A DNA stretch of 19,996 nt from Avimonoglobus sp965151315 (GTDB lineage: Bacteria > Bacillota > Clostridia > UBA1381). The stretch is taken from NCBI GenBank assembly GCA_965151315.1, contig CBCTZG010000046.1:1-19996 (forward strand), in the 5' to 3' direction. Positions 1 to 7,979 of this stretch are shown in pieces; within the stretch, counting starts at the first letter, position 1, and the number at the start of each line of letters is the position of its first letter. The notes under the pieces were generated by a model, which worked only from the letters and a program-made list of their open reading frames with translations, was not told the DNA's origin and made no database searches. A program made the position numbers and the translations under genes.

Positions 1-146
1 CATGGGGTGTCATCAACCTTTTGGAAGGTTACGGCAACGACAACCCCGGTGCAAAATCCCAGGGGATCAAGCAGCTTATGGCGGGCGGCGGTATCGCCCT
101 GGTGGGTGCCACGCTGATTCCGCTCCTGTCCGGCCTGTTCAGTTAA
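1..146 (+). CDS. Maff2 family / VirB2-like small membrane protein, C-terminal part
   Basis: Partial gene whose start lies left of the window. The readable frame begins at base 3 and ends with TAA at 144-146, giving 47 residues that start WGVINLLEGYGNDNPGAKSQ and end in a hydrophobic segment (GGGIALVGATLIPLLSGLF). The NDNPGAKSQGIKQLMAGGG pattern is what I recognise as the end of Maff2 family mobile-element proteins, which are about 70 residues long. They sit at the VirB2/TrbC pilin-like position of clostridial ICE transfer operons and are predicted to be membrane-embedded channel subunits. The role in the channel is inferred from gene position and not demonstrated. The stop is followed at once by a second in-register stop (TAG), and the next gene begins 6 nt later without its own visible ribosome site, so the two genes are probably translationally coupled. 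Confidence 0.85.
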   Translation, partial: WGVINLLEGYGNDNPGAKSQGIKQLMAGGGIALVGATLIPLLSGLFS

Positions 147-152
147 TAGCCG

Positions 153-1016
153 ATGGGCAGTCTGTTTGATTGGATAACAGACTGGATCAAAGAGGGCCTG
201 ATCGAAGCGATCACCGGGCAGTACACCAGTATTTTTGAATCGGTAAACAGCCAGGTCGCGGATGTGGCCGGGCAGGTCGGACAGACCCCGCAGGGCTGGA
301 ATGGCGGCGTGTTCAGTATGATCCAGAATCTTTCTGAAACCGTCGTCATTCCCATTGCGGGCATGATCCTGACCTTTGTGCTGGTATATGAGCTGATTCA
401 GATGATTTTGGAAAAGAACAACATGCACGATTTTGATACGTTCAACATCTTCAAGTGGATCTTCAAGACCTTTGTAGCCACCTACCTGCTTACCAACTGT
501 TTTACGATTGTCATGGCGGTGTTTGATGTCGCCCAAAATGTGGTATCGCGGAGCGCCGGCGTGATAAACGGGAACCTGGATGTCACGGCGGCGCTGGCTG
601 ACCTGGAAACGCAGCTTGAAGCAATGGGGATGTGGGAGCTGATCGGCTTATGGCTGGAAACCAACATCATCAACCTGTGTATGTGGGTACTGTCTATTGT
701 GATCTTTGTCATTGTCTATGGCCGCATGATTGAAATATATCTCACGGTCAGCCTGGCACCCATACCGTTTTCCACAATGGCAAACCGTGAATGGGGACAG
801 ATGGGGACGAATTACCTTCGTTCCCTGTTCGCTCTGGGATTCCAGGGGTTCTTAATTCTGGTATGCGTCGCGATCTACGCGGTGCTGGTCCAGTCGATCC
901 CCTCGTCCGGCGATATTCACGGTGCGATCTGGGGCACGGCGGGATATACCGTACTGCTGGCCTTCGCCCTCTTTAAGACAGGCTCGTTATCTAAAAGTAT
1001 ATTCAACTCGCATTAG
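153..1016 (+). CDS. VirB6/TrbL-like conjugal transfer membrane protein (CD1112-type family)
   Basis: 287-residue polytopic membrane protein. Hydrophobic spans are visible near residues 64-86, 103-125, 173-192, 226-247 and 260-276, with a central extracellular or cytoplasmic segment (about 126-165) rich in Asp, Glu, Ala and Asn. The segment around 193-215 (RMIEIYLTVSLAPIPFSTMANREWG) is the conserved loop of the VirB6/TrbL-like family of clostridial elements. By analogy the protein forms the inner-membrane channel core that VirB4 energises. The ATG at 153 has no clear Shine-Dalgarno sequence and lies 6 nt past the previous gene, so translation is probably coupled. It is followed by the SpoVG gene after 39 nt. 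The family call is confident; the exact role in transport is by analogy. Confidence 0.88.
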   Translation: MGSLFDWITDWIKEGLIEAITGQYTSIFESVNSQVADVAGQVGQTPQGWNGGVFSMIQNLSETVVIPIAGMILTFVLVYELIQMILEKNNMHDFDTFNIFKWIFKTFVATYLLTNCFTIVMAVFDVAQNVVSRSAGVINGNLDVTAALADLETQLEAMGMWELIGLWLETNIINLCMWVLSIVIFVIVYGRMIEIYLTVSLAPIPFSTMANREWGQMGTNYLRSLFALGFQGFLILVCVAIYAVLVQSIPSSGDIHGAIWGTAGYTVLLAFALFKTGSLSKSIFNSH

Positions 1017-1055
1017 CGGGTAACAACTACATTTTAACAAGGAGGAACTTTCATT

Positions 1056-1496
1056 ATGAGTAAAACCAATACCGAACCCATGCAGCCGGACACTCAGGCG
1101 TCCGAAAGCTTGAAGCTGGATGTAACCGTGCGCCCGATTGCCCCGATGGGGAACCTCTTGGCCTTTGCCAACGTGACGATTGGCGACTGTTTCAAGATCG
1201 ACGGCTTCCGTATCTGCTCCGGCGAGAACGGCCTGTATGTCAACATGCCTTCCACCCAGGATAAGCAGGGAAAATGGAGGGATGTGTGCTGGCCGGTGAC
1301 GGCGGACTTTCGCAGGCAGCTCAACGACGCCCTGATCGAAGGGTACGGCCAGGCGATTGAAAATTTGCAGGCCACCCTTGAAGCGACCAGGGACGCAGAA
1401 AAGCCTTCCCTGACCGGCGCCCTGAAAGAAAATGCCGGAAAGGTCAAGACGCAGCCGGCAAAGCCCGCGCCTGCCAAGAGTGAGCAGGCCCGCTGA
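1056..1496 (+). CDS. SpoVG family protein
   Basis: 146 residues. Residues of about 19-105 match the SpoVG fold: KLDVTVRPI at the start, NVTIGDCFKIDGFRI, then GLYVNMPS and a VCWPVTADFRRQLNDALIEGY helix. This is followed by an Ala/Lys/Pro-rich tail (about 106-146) that looks disordered. SpoVG proteins are small nucleic-acid-binding regulators named for a septation role in Bacillus; copies on conjugative elements are common, but their function there is not established. The start is supported by GGAGG at 1041-1045, ten nt upstream of the ATG. The stop overlaps the ATG of the methyltransferase by one base (TGATG), so the two are translated as a coupled pair. The pairing could mean that the binding protein and the methylase act on the same DNA; this is inference only. 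Confidence 0.88.
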   Translation: MSKTNTEPMQPDTQASESLKLDVTVRPIAPMGNLLAFANVTIGDCFKIDGFRICSGENGLYVNMPSTQDKQGKWRDVCWPVTADFRRQLNDALIEGYGQAIENLQATLEATRDAEKPSLTGALKENAGKVKTQPAKPAPAKSEQAR

Positions 1497-2050
1497 TGGC
1501 GGAGGCTAAGAAATATGGCATTGTGTACGCGGACCCGCCCTGGCGCTATGACATGAAGCGCGGCAAAGGCGTGGCAGAAAACCATTACCCCACCATGAGC
1601 ATGGATGAAATATGCGCACTGCCGGTTGCAGACCTTGCGGCCAAAGACAGTGCGCTTTTTCTATGGGCCACCTTCCCGCAGCTTAATGAGGCGTTCCGGG
1701 TGATTGAGGCATGGGGCTTCCACTATAAGACCCTGGCGTTTCTGTGGCTGAAGCAGAACCGGAAAGCCGATAGCTGGTTTTATGGGATGGGCTTCTGGAC
1801 CCGCTCCAACGCGGAGGTATGTCTGCTGGCAACACGCGGGCACCCGAAACGCCAGTGTGCGGGAATCCACCAGTTTGTGATCTCCCATATCGAGCAGCAC
1901 AGCAAGAAACCCGATGAAGTGCGGGACAAGATCATAAAGCTCATGGGAGATCAGCCCAGGGTGGAGCTTTTTGCCAGGCAGCAGACCCCCGGCTGGGATG
2001 TATGGGGCAATGAAGTGGATTGCAGTATTACAATGCCGCAAAACGGATAA
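1496..2050 (+). CDS. MT-A70 family DNA N6-adenine methyltransferase
   Basis: 184 residues. The catalytic DPPW motif is at residues 13-16 inside GIVYADPPWRY, followed by the NHYPTMSMDEICALPV segment, an ALFLWATFPQL strand, a TRSNAEVCLLATRGHPKR strand-turn and a C-terminal SKKPDEVRDKI helix with RVELFARQ, the usual order of this family. MT-A70 proteins transfer a methyl group from S-adenosylmethionine to N6 of adenine, in DNA for the bacterial members. No restriction endonuclease gene is next to it, so it is an orphan methylase. On a mobile element the likely benefit is protection from restriction in the recipient or marking of element DNA. The target site cannot be read from the sequence. The start overlaps the SpoVG stop by one base. 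Confidence 0.92.
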   Translation: MAEAKKYGIVYADPPWRYDMKRGKGVAENHYPTMSMDEICALPVADLAAKDSALFLWATFPQLNEAFRVIEAWGFHYKTLAFLWLKQNRKADSWFYGMGFWTRSNAEVCLLATRGHPKRQCAGIHQFVISHIEQHSKKPDEVRDKIIKLMGDQPRVELFARQQTPGWDVWGNEVDCSITMPQNG

Positions 2051-2083
2051 AAAAGATTCTCGCAGATCGGAGGTGACAACGAA

Positions 2084-2518
2084 ATGCCTTATGTACCCGT
2101 ACCCAAAGACTTAACCAAAGTCAAGACCAAAGTAGCCGCTGGCCTGACAAAGCGCCAGCTTATTTGTTTCAGTCTGGCCGCGCTGGTGGGGCTGCCGGTA
2201 TATTTCCTTACCCGCGGCGCCATCGGCAATTCGGCGGCGGTGCTCCTTATGATCGGCCTGATGATGCCCTTTTTCTTCTTTGCCATGTATGAGAAGGACG
2301 GGCAGCCGGCGGAAAAGCTGTTAAGGAACCGGCTCCGCTATAAGCTCTGGCCGAAGGACCGCCCTTACCGGACAGAAAACTTCTACAAATCCATATCCAA
2401 AAAGGAGGTATCACAGATTGCCAAAAACCAGACAGCAGGAGGCGCAGGAAAAACGTCTGCAAAGAAACGTAAAGCAGGCAAAAAAGACCCGCACCGAAGC
2501 AAGAAAGGCAGGAAGTAA
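2084..2518 (+). CDS. PrgI family (VirB3-like) T4SS membrane protein
   Basis: 144 residues. The N-terminus MPYVPVPKDLTKVKTKVAAGLTKRQ is the usual PrgI opening. Two membrane spans follow (about 24-43 and 49-68), then the cytoplasmic segment KDGQPAEKLLRNRLRYKLWPKDRPYRTEN typical of the family. PrgI proteins occupy the VirB3 position and partner VirB4 at the channel base. GGAGG at 2069-2073 supports the ATG. The last 33 residues are a Lys/Gly-rich tail that is encoded in the stretch overlapping the start of virB4 (2418-2518) in another frame. PrgI proteins are often shorter, so the basic tail may be a by-product of the overlap; whether it is functional is unknown. Confidence 0.88.
   Translation: MPYVPVPKDLTKVKTKVAAGLTKRQLICFSLAALVGLPVYFLTRGAIGNSAAVLLMIGLMMPFFFFAMYEKDGQPAEKLLRNRLRYKLWPKDRPYRTENFYKSISKKEVSQIAKNQTAGGAGKTSAKKRKAGKKDPHRSKKGRK
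2404..2420 (+). promoter_or_regulatory. Ribosome site deciding the TTG start of virB4
   Basis: AAAGGAGGT at 2402-2409 stands 9 nt before TTG at 2418. It is a strong Shine-Dalgarno sequence placed inside the prgI coding region, and no ATG fits it. It therefore fixes the virB4 start at the TTG and creates the 101-nt gene overlap. Confidence 0.75.
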
Positions 2519-4889
2519 AACTGCCTCTCCTGCCGGGCCGAAGAAAAAGCCCGGCTTTTTTTCCGGGCTGAAAGCGGACGCCCCGCAGACGGTCCAGCAG
2601 AGTATTCCCTATAAGGAAATGTACCGGGACGGTATCTGCCGTGTGAGCGGCAATTATTACACCAAGACGGTGCAGTTCTTTGATATTAACTACCAGCTCG
2701 CGCAGGCGGACGACAAGGCGCAGATTTTTGAGGGCTACTGCGATTTTCTCAATTACTTTGACGCCTCGATCCATGTGCAGCTCACCTTCATCAACCAGCG
2801 GGCCAATATGCAGGACTTTGTTCACAGCATAGAGATTCCTGCCCGTGGCGACGAGTACGACGGAATCCGCAGGGAGTACGCGGATATGTTAAAGAACCAG
2901 CTCCAAAAGGGCAACAACGGCCTTACCAAGCGGAAATACATCACCTTCGGGATTGAAGCGGAGGACCTTCGCACGGCGAAAATGCGTCTGGAACGGATCG
3001 AAACGGACGTGCTGGGGAACTTCAAAGCCCTGGGCGTGCAGGCAAGGCCCTTAAACGGGCTGGAACGTCTGGAGCTTCTGCACAGCCAGCTCCACCCGGA
3101 CGGCCAGGAGAAACTTCATTTTAACTGGTCGGATTTGCCGAAAACCGGGCTCTCCACAAAGGACTATATCGCCCCTTCCGGTCTCTCCTTCTCCCAGGAC
3201 GGCAAGACCTTCCGGGTGGGCGACCATTCCGGCGCGGTGTCCTTCTTGCAGATTTTGGCCCCGGAGCTGACGGATCGGCTGCTGGCGGAACTGCTTGACC
3301 TGGATGACGCCGTGACAATCAACCTGCATATCCAGTCTATCGACCAGGCCCAGGCGATCAAGAACATCAAACGCAAGATGTCTGATTTGCAGAAGATGAC
3401 GATTGAGGAACAGAAGAAAGCGGTCCGCTCCGGCTATGACATGGACATCATACCTACCGACCTTGCCACTTATGGGGAAGAAGCGAAAAATCTCCTGCAG
3501 GATTTGCAGAGCCGGAATGAAAGGATGTTCCTTGTGACGGTTCTGGTGGAGAATATCGCCCCGAAGCGCAAAAAGCTGTTTACGGATATTTTTTCCGCTT
3601 CCGGTGTGGCGCAGAAATACAACTGTGCCCTGAAACGCCTGGACTTCCAGCAGGAGCAGGGCCTTATGTCCTCTCTATGCCTGGGGCAGAACCAGATCGA
3701 GATCGAGCGGGGTCTTACCACCAGCAGCACGGCCATTTTCGTGCCGTTTACCACCTGCGAGCTGTTTCAGGAGGGCGAGGCTTTGTATTACGGTCTCAAT
3801 GCCCTTAGCAACAACCTGATTATGGCGAACCGCAAGAACCTGAAAAACCCCAACGGCCTGTTCCTGGGTACGCCCGGCAGTGGCAAATCTTTCTCTGCCA
3901 AGCGTGAGATCGTCAATGTGTTCCTTCTGACGGAGGACGACATTATCATAGCAGACCCGGAAAATGAGTACGGGCCTTTGGTAAAGCAGTTTGGAGCTCA
4001 GGGGCAGGTCATTGACATTTCCCCTAACTCCACTAACTACATCAATCCGATGGATATAAACCTGGACTATTCGGATGATGAAAACCCGATCACCCTGAAA
4101 AGTGATTTTATCCTGTCTCTGTGTGACCTTATCATCGGCGGCAAGGAGGGGCTTTCCCCTATTGAAAAGACGATCATTGACCGCTGCACAAGGCTTGTGT
4201 ACCGGGACTATTTGCAGGACCCGCGCCCGGAAAACATGCCAATCCTGGGGGATTTGTACGACCTCCTTCGCAAACAGAGCGAACCGGAGGCGCAGAATAT
4301 CGCCACGGCGCTGGAAATCTACGTCAATGGTTCCTTGAATGTGTTTAACCACCGTTCCAATATCCAGATGGATCACCACCGGGTACTGTGCTTCCAGTTG
4401 AAGTCATTGGGAAAGGCCCTGAAAGAGATCGGCCTTCTTATCATGCAGGACGCGGTCTGGAACCGTGTTACGGCCAACCGCTCCAAGCATAAGACGACCT
4501 GGTTCTATATCGACGAATTCCACCTCCTGCTGAAAGGACAGACCGGAAGTTTCAGTGTAGAGATATGGAAACGGTTCAGAAAATGGGGCGGGATTCCCAG
4601 CGGTTTAACGCAGAATGTGAAGGACCTGCTGGCTTCCAGGGAGATCGAGAACATCTTTGAGAACTCGGATTTTATCTACATGCTCAACCAGGCCCAGGGA
4701 GACCGGCAGATTTTGGCGAAGCAGTTAGGCATTTCGCCCCACCAGCTTTCCTATGTGACCCATTCCGGCCCCGGCGAGGGTCTTTTGTTTTTCGGCAATG
4801 TGATTATTCCTTTCGTCGATCACTTCCCGAAGGACACCCTTCTGTATTCGGTCCTTACCACAAGGCCGGATGAAGTGGCAGGCGCATGA
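2418..4889 (+). CDS. VirB4-family conjugative transfer ATPase
   Basis: 823 residues from a TTG start. A basic, probably disordered N-terminus (about 1-50) is followed by the VirB4/TrbE N-terminal domain (about 60-440) and the ATPase domain. Walker A GTPGSGKS is at 484-491, the IIADPENEYGPLV segment follows near 515, and the Walker B strand WFYIDEFHLLL is near 695; a GLTQNVKDLL segment and a QILAKQLG helix near the C-terminus are also typical. VirB4 hydrolyses ATP at the cytoplasmic face to drive assembly and substrate passage of the type IV channel. The gene overlaps prgI by 101 nt in the +1 frame, and an intrinsic-terminator-like hairpin lies in codons 39-49. The stop lies in the loop of a small GGCGC/GCGCC hairpin (4881-4894). 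Confidence 0.95.
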   Translation: MPKTRQQEAQEKRLQRNVKQAKKTRTEARKAGSKTASPAGPKKKPGFFSGLKADAPQTVQQSIPYKEMYRDGICRVSGNYYTKTVQFFDINYQLAQADDKAQIFEGYCDFLNYFDASIHVQLTFINQRANMQDFVHSIEIPARGDEYDGIRREYADMLKNQLQKGNNGLTKRKYITFGIEAEDLRTAKMRLERIETDVLGNFKALGVQARPLNGLERLELLHSQLHPDGQEKLHFNWSDLPKTGLSTKDYIAPSGLSFSQDGKTFRVGDHSGAVSFLQILAPELTDRLLAELLDLDDAVTINLHIQSIDQAQAIKNIKRKMSDLQKMTIEEQKKAVRSGYDMDIIPTDLATYGEEAKNLLQDLQSRNERMFLVTVLVENIAPKRKKLFTDIFSASGVAQKYNCALKRLDFQQEQGLMSSLCLGQNQIEIERGLTTSSTAIFVPFTTCELFQEGEALYYGLNALSNNLIMANRKNLKNPNGLFLGTPGSGKSFSAKREIVNVFLLTEDDIIIADPENEYGPLVKQFGAQGQVIDISPNSTNYINPMDINLDYSDDENPITLKSDFILSLCDLIIGGKEGLSPIEKTIIDRCTRLVYRDYLQDPRPENMPILGDLYDLLRKQSEPEAQNIATALEIYVNGSLNVFNHRSNIQMDHHRVLCFQLKSLGKALKEIGLLIMQDAVWNRVTANRSKHKTTWFYIDEFHLLLKGQTGSFSVEIWKRFRKWGGIPSGLTQNVKDLLASREIENIFENSDFIYMLNQAQGDRQILAKQLGISPHQLSYVTHSGPGEGLLFFGNVIIPFVDHFPKDTLLYSVLTTRPDEVAGA
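2532..2562 (+). terminator. Terminator-like hairpin inside the virB4 5' coding region
   Basis: GCCGGGC at 2532-2538 pairs perfectly with GCCCGGC at 2549-2555 across a 10-nt A-rich loop, and seven T residues follow directly (2556-2562). This has every feature of a rho-independent terminator. It begins 13 nt after the prgI stop (2518) but lies within virB4 codons 39-49. The downstream CCGGGCT at 2563-2569 can pair instead with AGCCCGG at 2548-2554, so two mutually exclusive hairpins are possible. Structure seen in the sequence; activity not shown. Confidence 0.5.
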
Positions 4890-4934
4890 GCGCCGGCAGA
4901 CCAGCAACGATAATTCAGACTGGAGGTGATGGAT

Positions 4935-7715
4935 ATGTCCCGTGATAAAGAGTTCAGACGGCCCAAAGACGCGGTGCGGCAGCCGGCGGGAAAAACAGAA
5001 ACCGACGTCCGGACCGGCGAGATGCGCGGGCAGGATTTTGATCTGCGCCGGGCCCGTGACGCTCCTGTGCAGGAAGATAACCGCCATAGAGGGTGGAACC
5101 TGTATCAAGGGGCTTCGGAGGACGGCGCAGTTCCAGCAACGGATTCCAATACGTATGCTGCTGCTTCCCGGCAGCCAGTGGATGAAATGGCGGCTTATGA
5201 ATCTGCGGACTATGGAACACATGCGGAGGCTTTTTCCCGGCAGTCGTCCGGGGATTCTGACAGCTTCATTCAGGACAGCCGCAGCGTTCCGCAGCAAAAC
5301 GGGCCGGATTTTTCCGGGCGTGACAGCTTCCGCGAAAGCAGGCAGCAGGATTCCAGGCACAGTGATTCCGGCAGGCTCCAGCGCCGGGATGCAGACTTTT
5401 CCCGGCGCGGCGGCCAGGAGTTGCCCGGTTCCGGCAGTTCGGAGGCTTCCGCTGCTTCGGAGGCCGGCAGCACAAATGCCGGGGAAACATCGGGCAGACG
5501 CCGGATGCACCAGCATGGCAACAAGTACCAGCAGCGTTTCCAGGAGGCGGCAAAAGCCGAGGAACCCCAGGAGAAACAGCCGGGTTCAGCCGAGGGAGAA
5601 CCGAAACGGCCTTCCAAGCTGGAATTTACCGCTGACGAGCTGCCACCGGAGGCGGCGGATAAAAAGCTGACCCAGGCGAGGCGCAGGGCCGAGCGTGTGG
5701 AAAAGAAGCTGGAGGACGCCGAGGCGCGTCTGCCTTCCCGGAAAAAACTGCGGATGGAGACGGCTTCCGACCCGGAGACCGGCAAAGCAAAAAAACGGCT
5801 GAAATTTGAGCAGGAAGTAAAATCCCAGCGGGCGCATGTAAAGGGCTCCCTTCCCATGCGCCCGGTAAAGGCGGCAGCGAATACGGCTGTCGGCTACGCC
5901 CATAAGAAAATCTACCAGGCGGAGGAAGAAAATGTCGGCGTGAAAGCCGCCCACCGCACCGAGCTTGTGGGTGAGGCCTGGGCGCGCACCCTGTACCACC
6001 GCCATAAAACAGCGCCATACCGCCGGGTGACAAAGTTACAGCAGAAATCAGCGAGGGCTAACGCGAAGCTTGCCTACCGGCAGACCCTTTCGGAACACCC
6101 GGAGCTAAAGAAAAATTTCCTTGCCCGGATGTGGCAGAAGCAAAAGCTGAAACGGCAGTATGCCAAAGCCGCAAGGGAGGCACAGAAAACCGGAAAGCGG
6201 GCAAAGAACGCAGCCGTTACAACGGAAAAGATCGCTGCTTCGGTGGTAAACACCGTCAAGCGTCACCCGGTTATCTGCAGCATTCTCGTCCTTCTGCTTT
6301 TGGTGGTATTTCTCATTTCTTCGCTGTTTTCCTCGTTTTCCAATATCGGGACCGGGGGCCTGGGAAGTATCGCCGCCTCTACCTATCTGGCGGAGGACCA
6401 GGACATCAACAACGCGGAGCTTATCTATACCGAGTGGGAAACAGACCTGCAAATGGAAATAGACCGTGTGGAGACAGACCGGCCCGGTTATGACGAGTAC
6501 CGCTATAACATCGGCGCAATCGAGCATGACCCCTATATCCTGATGGGCTATCTCACTTCTGCCTATCAGAATTTCACCTATGAGCAGATCGAGGGCGTCC
6601 TGCGGCAGCTTTTTAATGAGCAGTATTCCCTTACCTTTACGGAGGAAACGGAAATCCGCTACCGGACAGAGACCCATGTTGACCCGGAGACCGGCGAGGA
6701 AACCGAGGAAGAAGTACCGTATGAGTGGCACATTCTGAATGTAAAGCTCACGGCCACGCCTCTTGCAAACCTGGTGGTGCAGCGCATGAGCACCGAGCAG
6801 AAAGAAATCTGTGAGATTCTATTGCAGACCAAGGGCAACCGGCAGTATGTGAAAAATGTCTTTGGGATAAACTGGCTGCCCTATGTCACCAGCTACTACG
6901 GCTACCGGGTACACCCCATCAGCGGGGAAAAGAACTACCATACCGGCGTTGACATCGGCATGGCCCAGGGCACGGAAATCTTAGCCGGCCATGACGGTAC
7001 GGTTACGCTGGCAGGAAACGCGGGCGGCTACGGCCTGTGTGTCGCCATTGAAGGCGAGGCTTACGAGGGGCATACCCTTACCACGAAATACGGCCACTGT
7101 TCACAGCTTCTTGTGTCCGTGGGCCAGGAAGTAAAGGCCGGGGATGTAATCGCGAAGGTCGGCAGCACCGGCAATTCCACCGGGCCGCACCTGCACCTGG
7201 AGGTATTGGTGGACGGGCAGTATTTGAATCCGCTGTATTTTGCAGATACCGGTGACACCGGCAGTACCGGGCTGCCAGCCATTGGCGCAGGCGGAGGCGG
7301 CAGCTACTTTGATTACGATATTCCGCCGGAGGCCCTTGCGGATGAACAGTTCGCGGCCATGATCGCGGAGGCGGAGAAATACTTAGGCTATCCGTATGTG
7401 TGGGGCGGCGCAAGCCCTTCCACTTCCTTTGACTGTTCAGGCTTCGTTTCCTGGGTAGTCAACCATACCGGCTGGAACTTCGGGCGGCTTACCGCGGACG
7501 GGCTTTTAGGCGTGTGTACGCCTGTATCGAGTGCGGACGCAAGACCCGGCGACCTGATTTTCTTCCAGGGGACCTATAACACCAGCGGCGCAAGCCATGT
7601 GGGAATCTATGTGGGTAACGGAATGATGATCCACTGCGGGGACCCGATCTCTTACGCAAATATCAATACAAGTTACTGGCAGCAGCATTTTTACACCTTT
7701 GCGCGGCTGCCTTAA
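4935..7715 (+). CDS. Two-domain peptidoglycan hydrolase (M23 peptidase + NlpC/P60) of the transfer apparatus
   Basis: 926 residues from the ATG at 4935, which lies 8 nt after GGAGG (4922-4926); the in-frame GTG at 4926 and ATG at 4929 overlap or touch that site and are less likely. Order: Ser/Gln/Arg-rich low-complexity region (1-225), basic helical region (about 228-440), one membrane span (about 446-468), an extracellular domain of unknown fold, an M23 metallopeptidase domain from about 654 with zinc ligands H669 and D673 (HTGVD) and the HLH motif 752-754, then an NlpC/P60 domain with catalytic C834 (FDCSGF), H888 (SHVGIY) and a third polar residue H900. The two domains would cut peptide cross-links and D-gamma-Glu peptide bonds to let the channel cross the wall, as VirB1-type enzymes do. 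The roughly 440-residue cytoplasmic part has no recognised function. Confidence 0.92.
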   Translation: MSRDKEFRRPKDAVRQPAGKTETDVRTGEMRGQDFDLRRARDAPVQEDNRHRGWNLYQGASEDGAVPATDSNTYAAASRQPVDEMAAYESADYGTHAEAFSRQSSGDSDSFIQDSRSVPQQNGPDFSGRDSFRESRQQDSRHSDSGRLQRRDADFSRRGGQELPGSGSSEASAASEAGSTNAGETSGRRRMHQHGNKYQQRFQEAAKAEEPQEKQPGSAEGEPKRPSKLEFTADELPPEAADKKLTQARRRAERVEKKLEDAEARLPSRKKLRMETASDPETGKAKKRLKFEQEVKSQRAHVKGSLPMRPVKAAANTAVGYAHKKIYQAEEENVGVKAAHRTELVGEAWARTLYHRHKTAPYRRVTKLQQKSARANAKLAYRQTLSEHPELKKNFLARMWQKQKLKRQYAKAAREAQKTGKRAKNAAVTTEKIAASVVNTVKRHPVICSILVLLLLVVFLISSLFSSFSNIGTGGLGSIAASTYLAEDQDINNAELIYTEWETDLQMEIDRVETDRPGYDEYRYNIGAIEHDPYILMGYLTSAYQNFTYEQIEGVLRQLFNEQYSLTFTEETEIRYRTETHVDPETGEETEEEVPYEWHILNVKLTATPLANLVVQRMSTEQKEICEILLQTKGNRQYVKNVFGINWLPYVTSYYGYRVHPISGEKNYHTGVDIGMAQGTEILAGHDGTVTLAGNAGGYGLCVAIEGEAYEGHTLTTKYGHCSQLLVSVGQEVKAGDVIAKVGSTGNSTGPHLHLEVLVDGQYLNPLYFADTGDTGSTGLPAIGAGGGGSYFDYDIPPEALADEQFAAMIAEAEKYLGYPYVWGGASPSTSFDCSGFVSWVVNHTGWNFGRLTADGLLGVCTPVSSADARPGDLIFFQGTYNTSGASHVGIYVGNGMMIHCGDPISYANINTSYWQQHFYTFARLP

Positions 7716-7733
7716 CAGAATGGAGGTAACAAC

Positions 7734-7979
7734 TTGAACCCTAAAATTGAAAAACTGGCAAAAGACATTGAAAAGACCAAGGCGAAGATCGCGGAGCAGC
7801 AGGCCAGGCTCCAGGATTTGGAGAAACAGAAAACGGAGCTGGAGAACACCGACTTTGTGGCGGTGGCCCGCAGCTACCACCTGACGCCCCAGGAACTGGC
7901 CGAATTCTTAAAAACGCGGCAGATGGCGTCCGCACAGGAGTCTTCGCCGCAGGAACAGGAGGAAGTGCATGAGGACTAA
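7734..7979 (+). CDS. DUF4315 family protein
   Basis: 81 residues from a TTG start, 7 nt after GGAGG at 7722-7726. Residues 1-42 form a charged coiled coil (KIEKLAKDIEKTKAKIAEQQ, then LQDLEKQKTELENTD), and the second half carries VAVARSYHLTPQELAEFLKT and an acidic Gln/Glu tail. This matches the DUF4315 proteins that sit between the cell-wall hydrolase and the DUF4366 protein in clostridial ICEs. The function is unknown; the coiled coil suggests it binds a partner, perhaps a T4SS component. The stop overlaps the start of the next gene by 11 nt, so translation is coupled. Confidence 0.85.
   Translation: MNPKIEKLAKDIEKTKAKIAEQQARLQDLEKQKTELENTDFVAVARSYHLTPQELAEFLKTRQMASAQESSPQEQEEVHED

Noticed and set aside
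3675..4379. Antisense frames opposite virB4 and other transfer genes
   Set aside because: They are shadows of GC-rich coding sequence on the plus strand, without ribosome sites or known domains.
4926..4934. GTG 4926 or ATG 4929 as start of the cell-wall hydrolase
   Set aside because: Both overlap or abut the GGAGG at 4922-4926; the ATG at 4935 has the normal 8-nt spacing.
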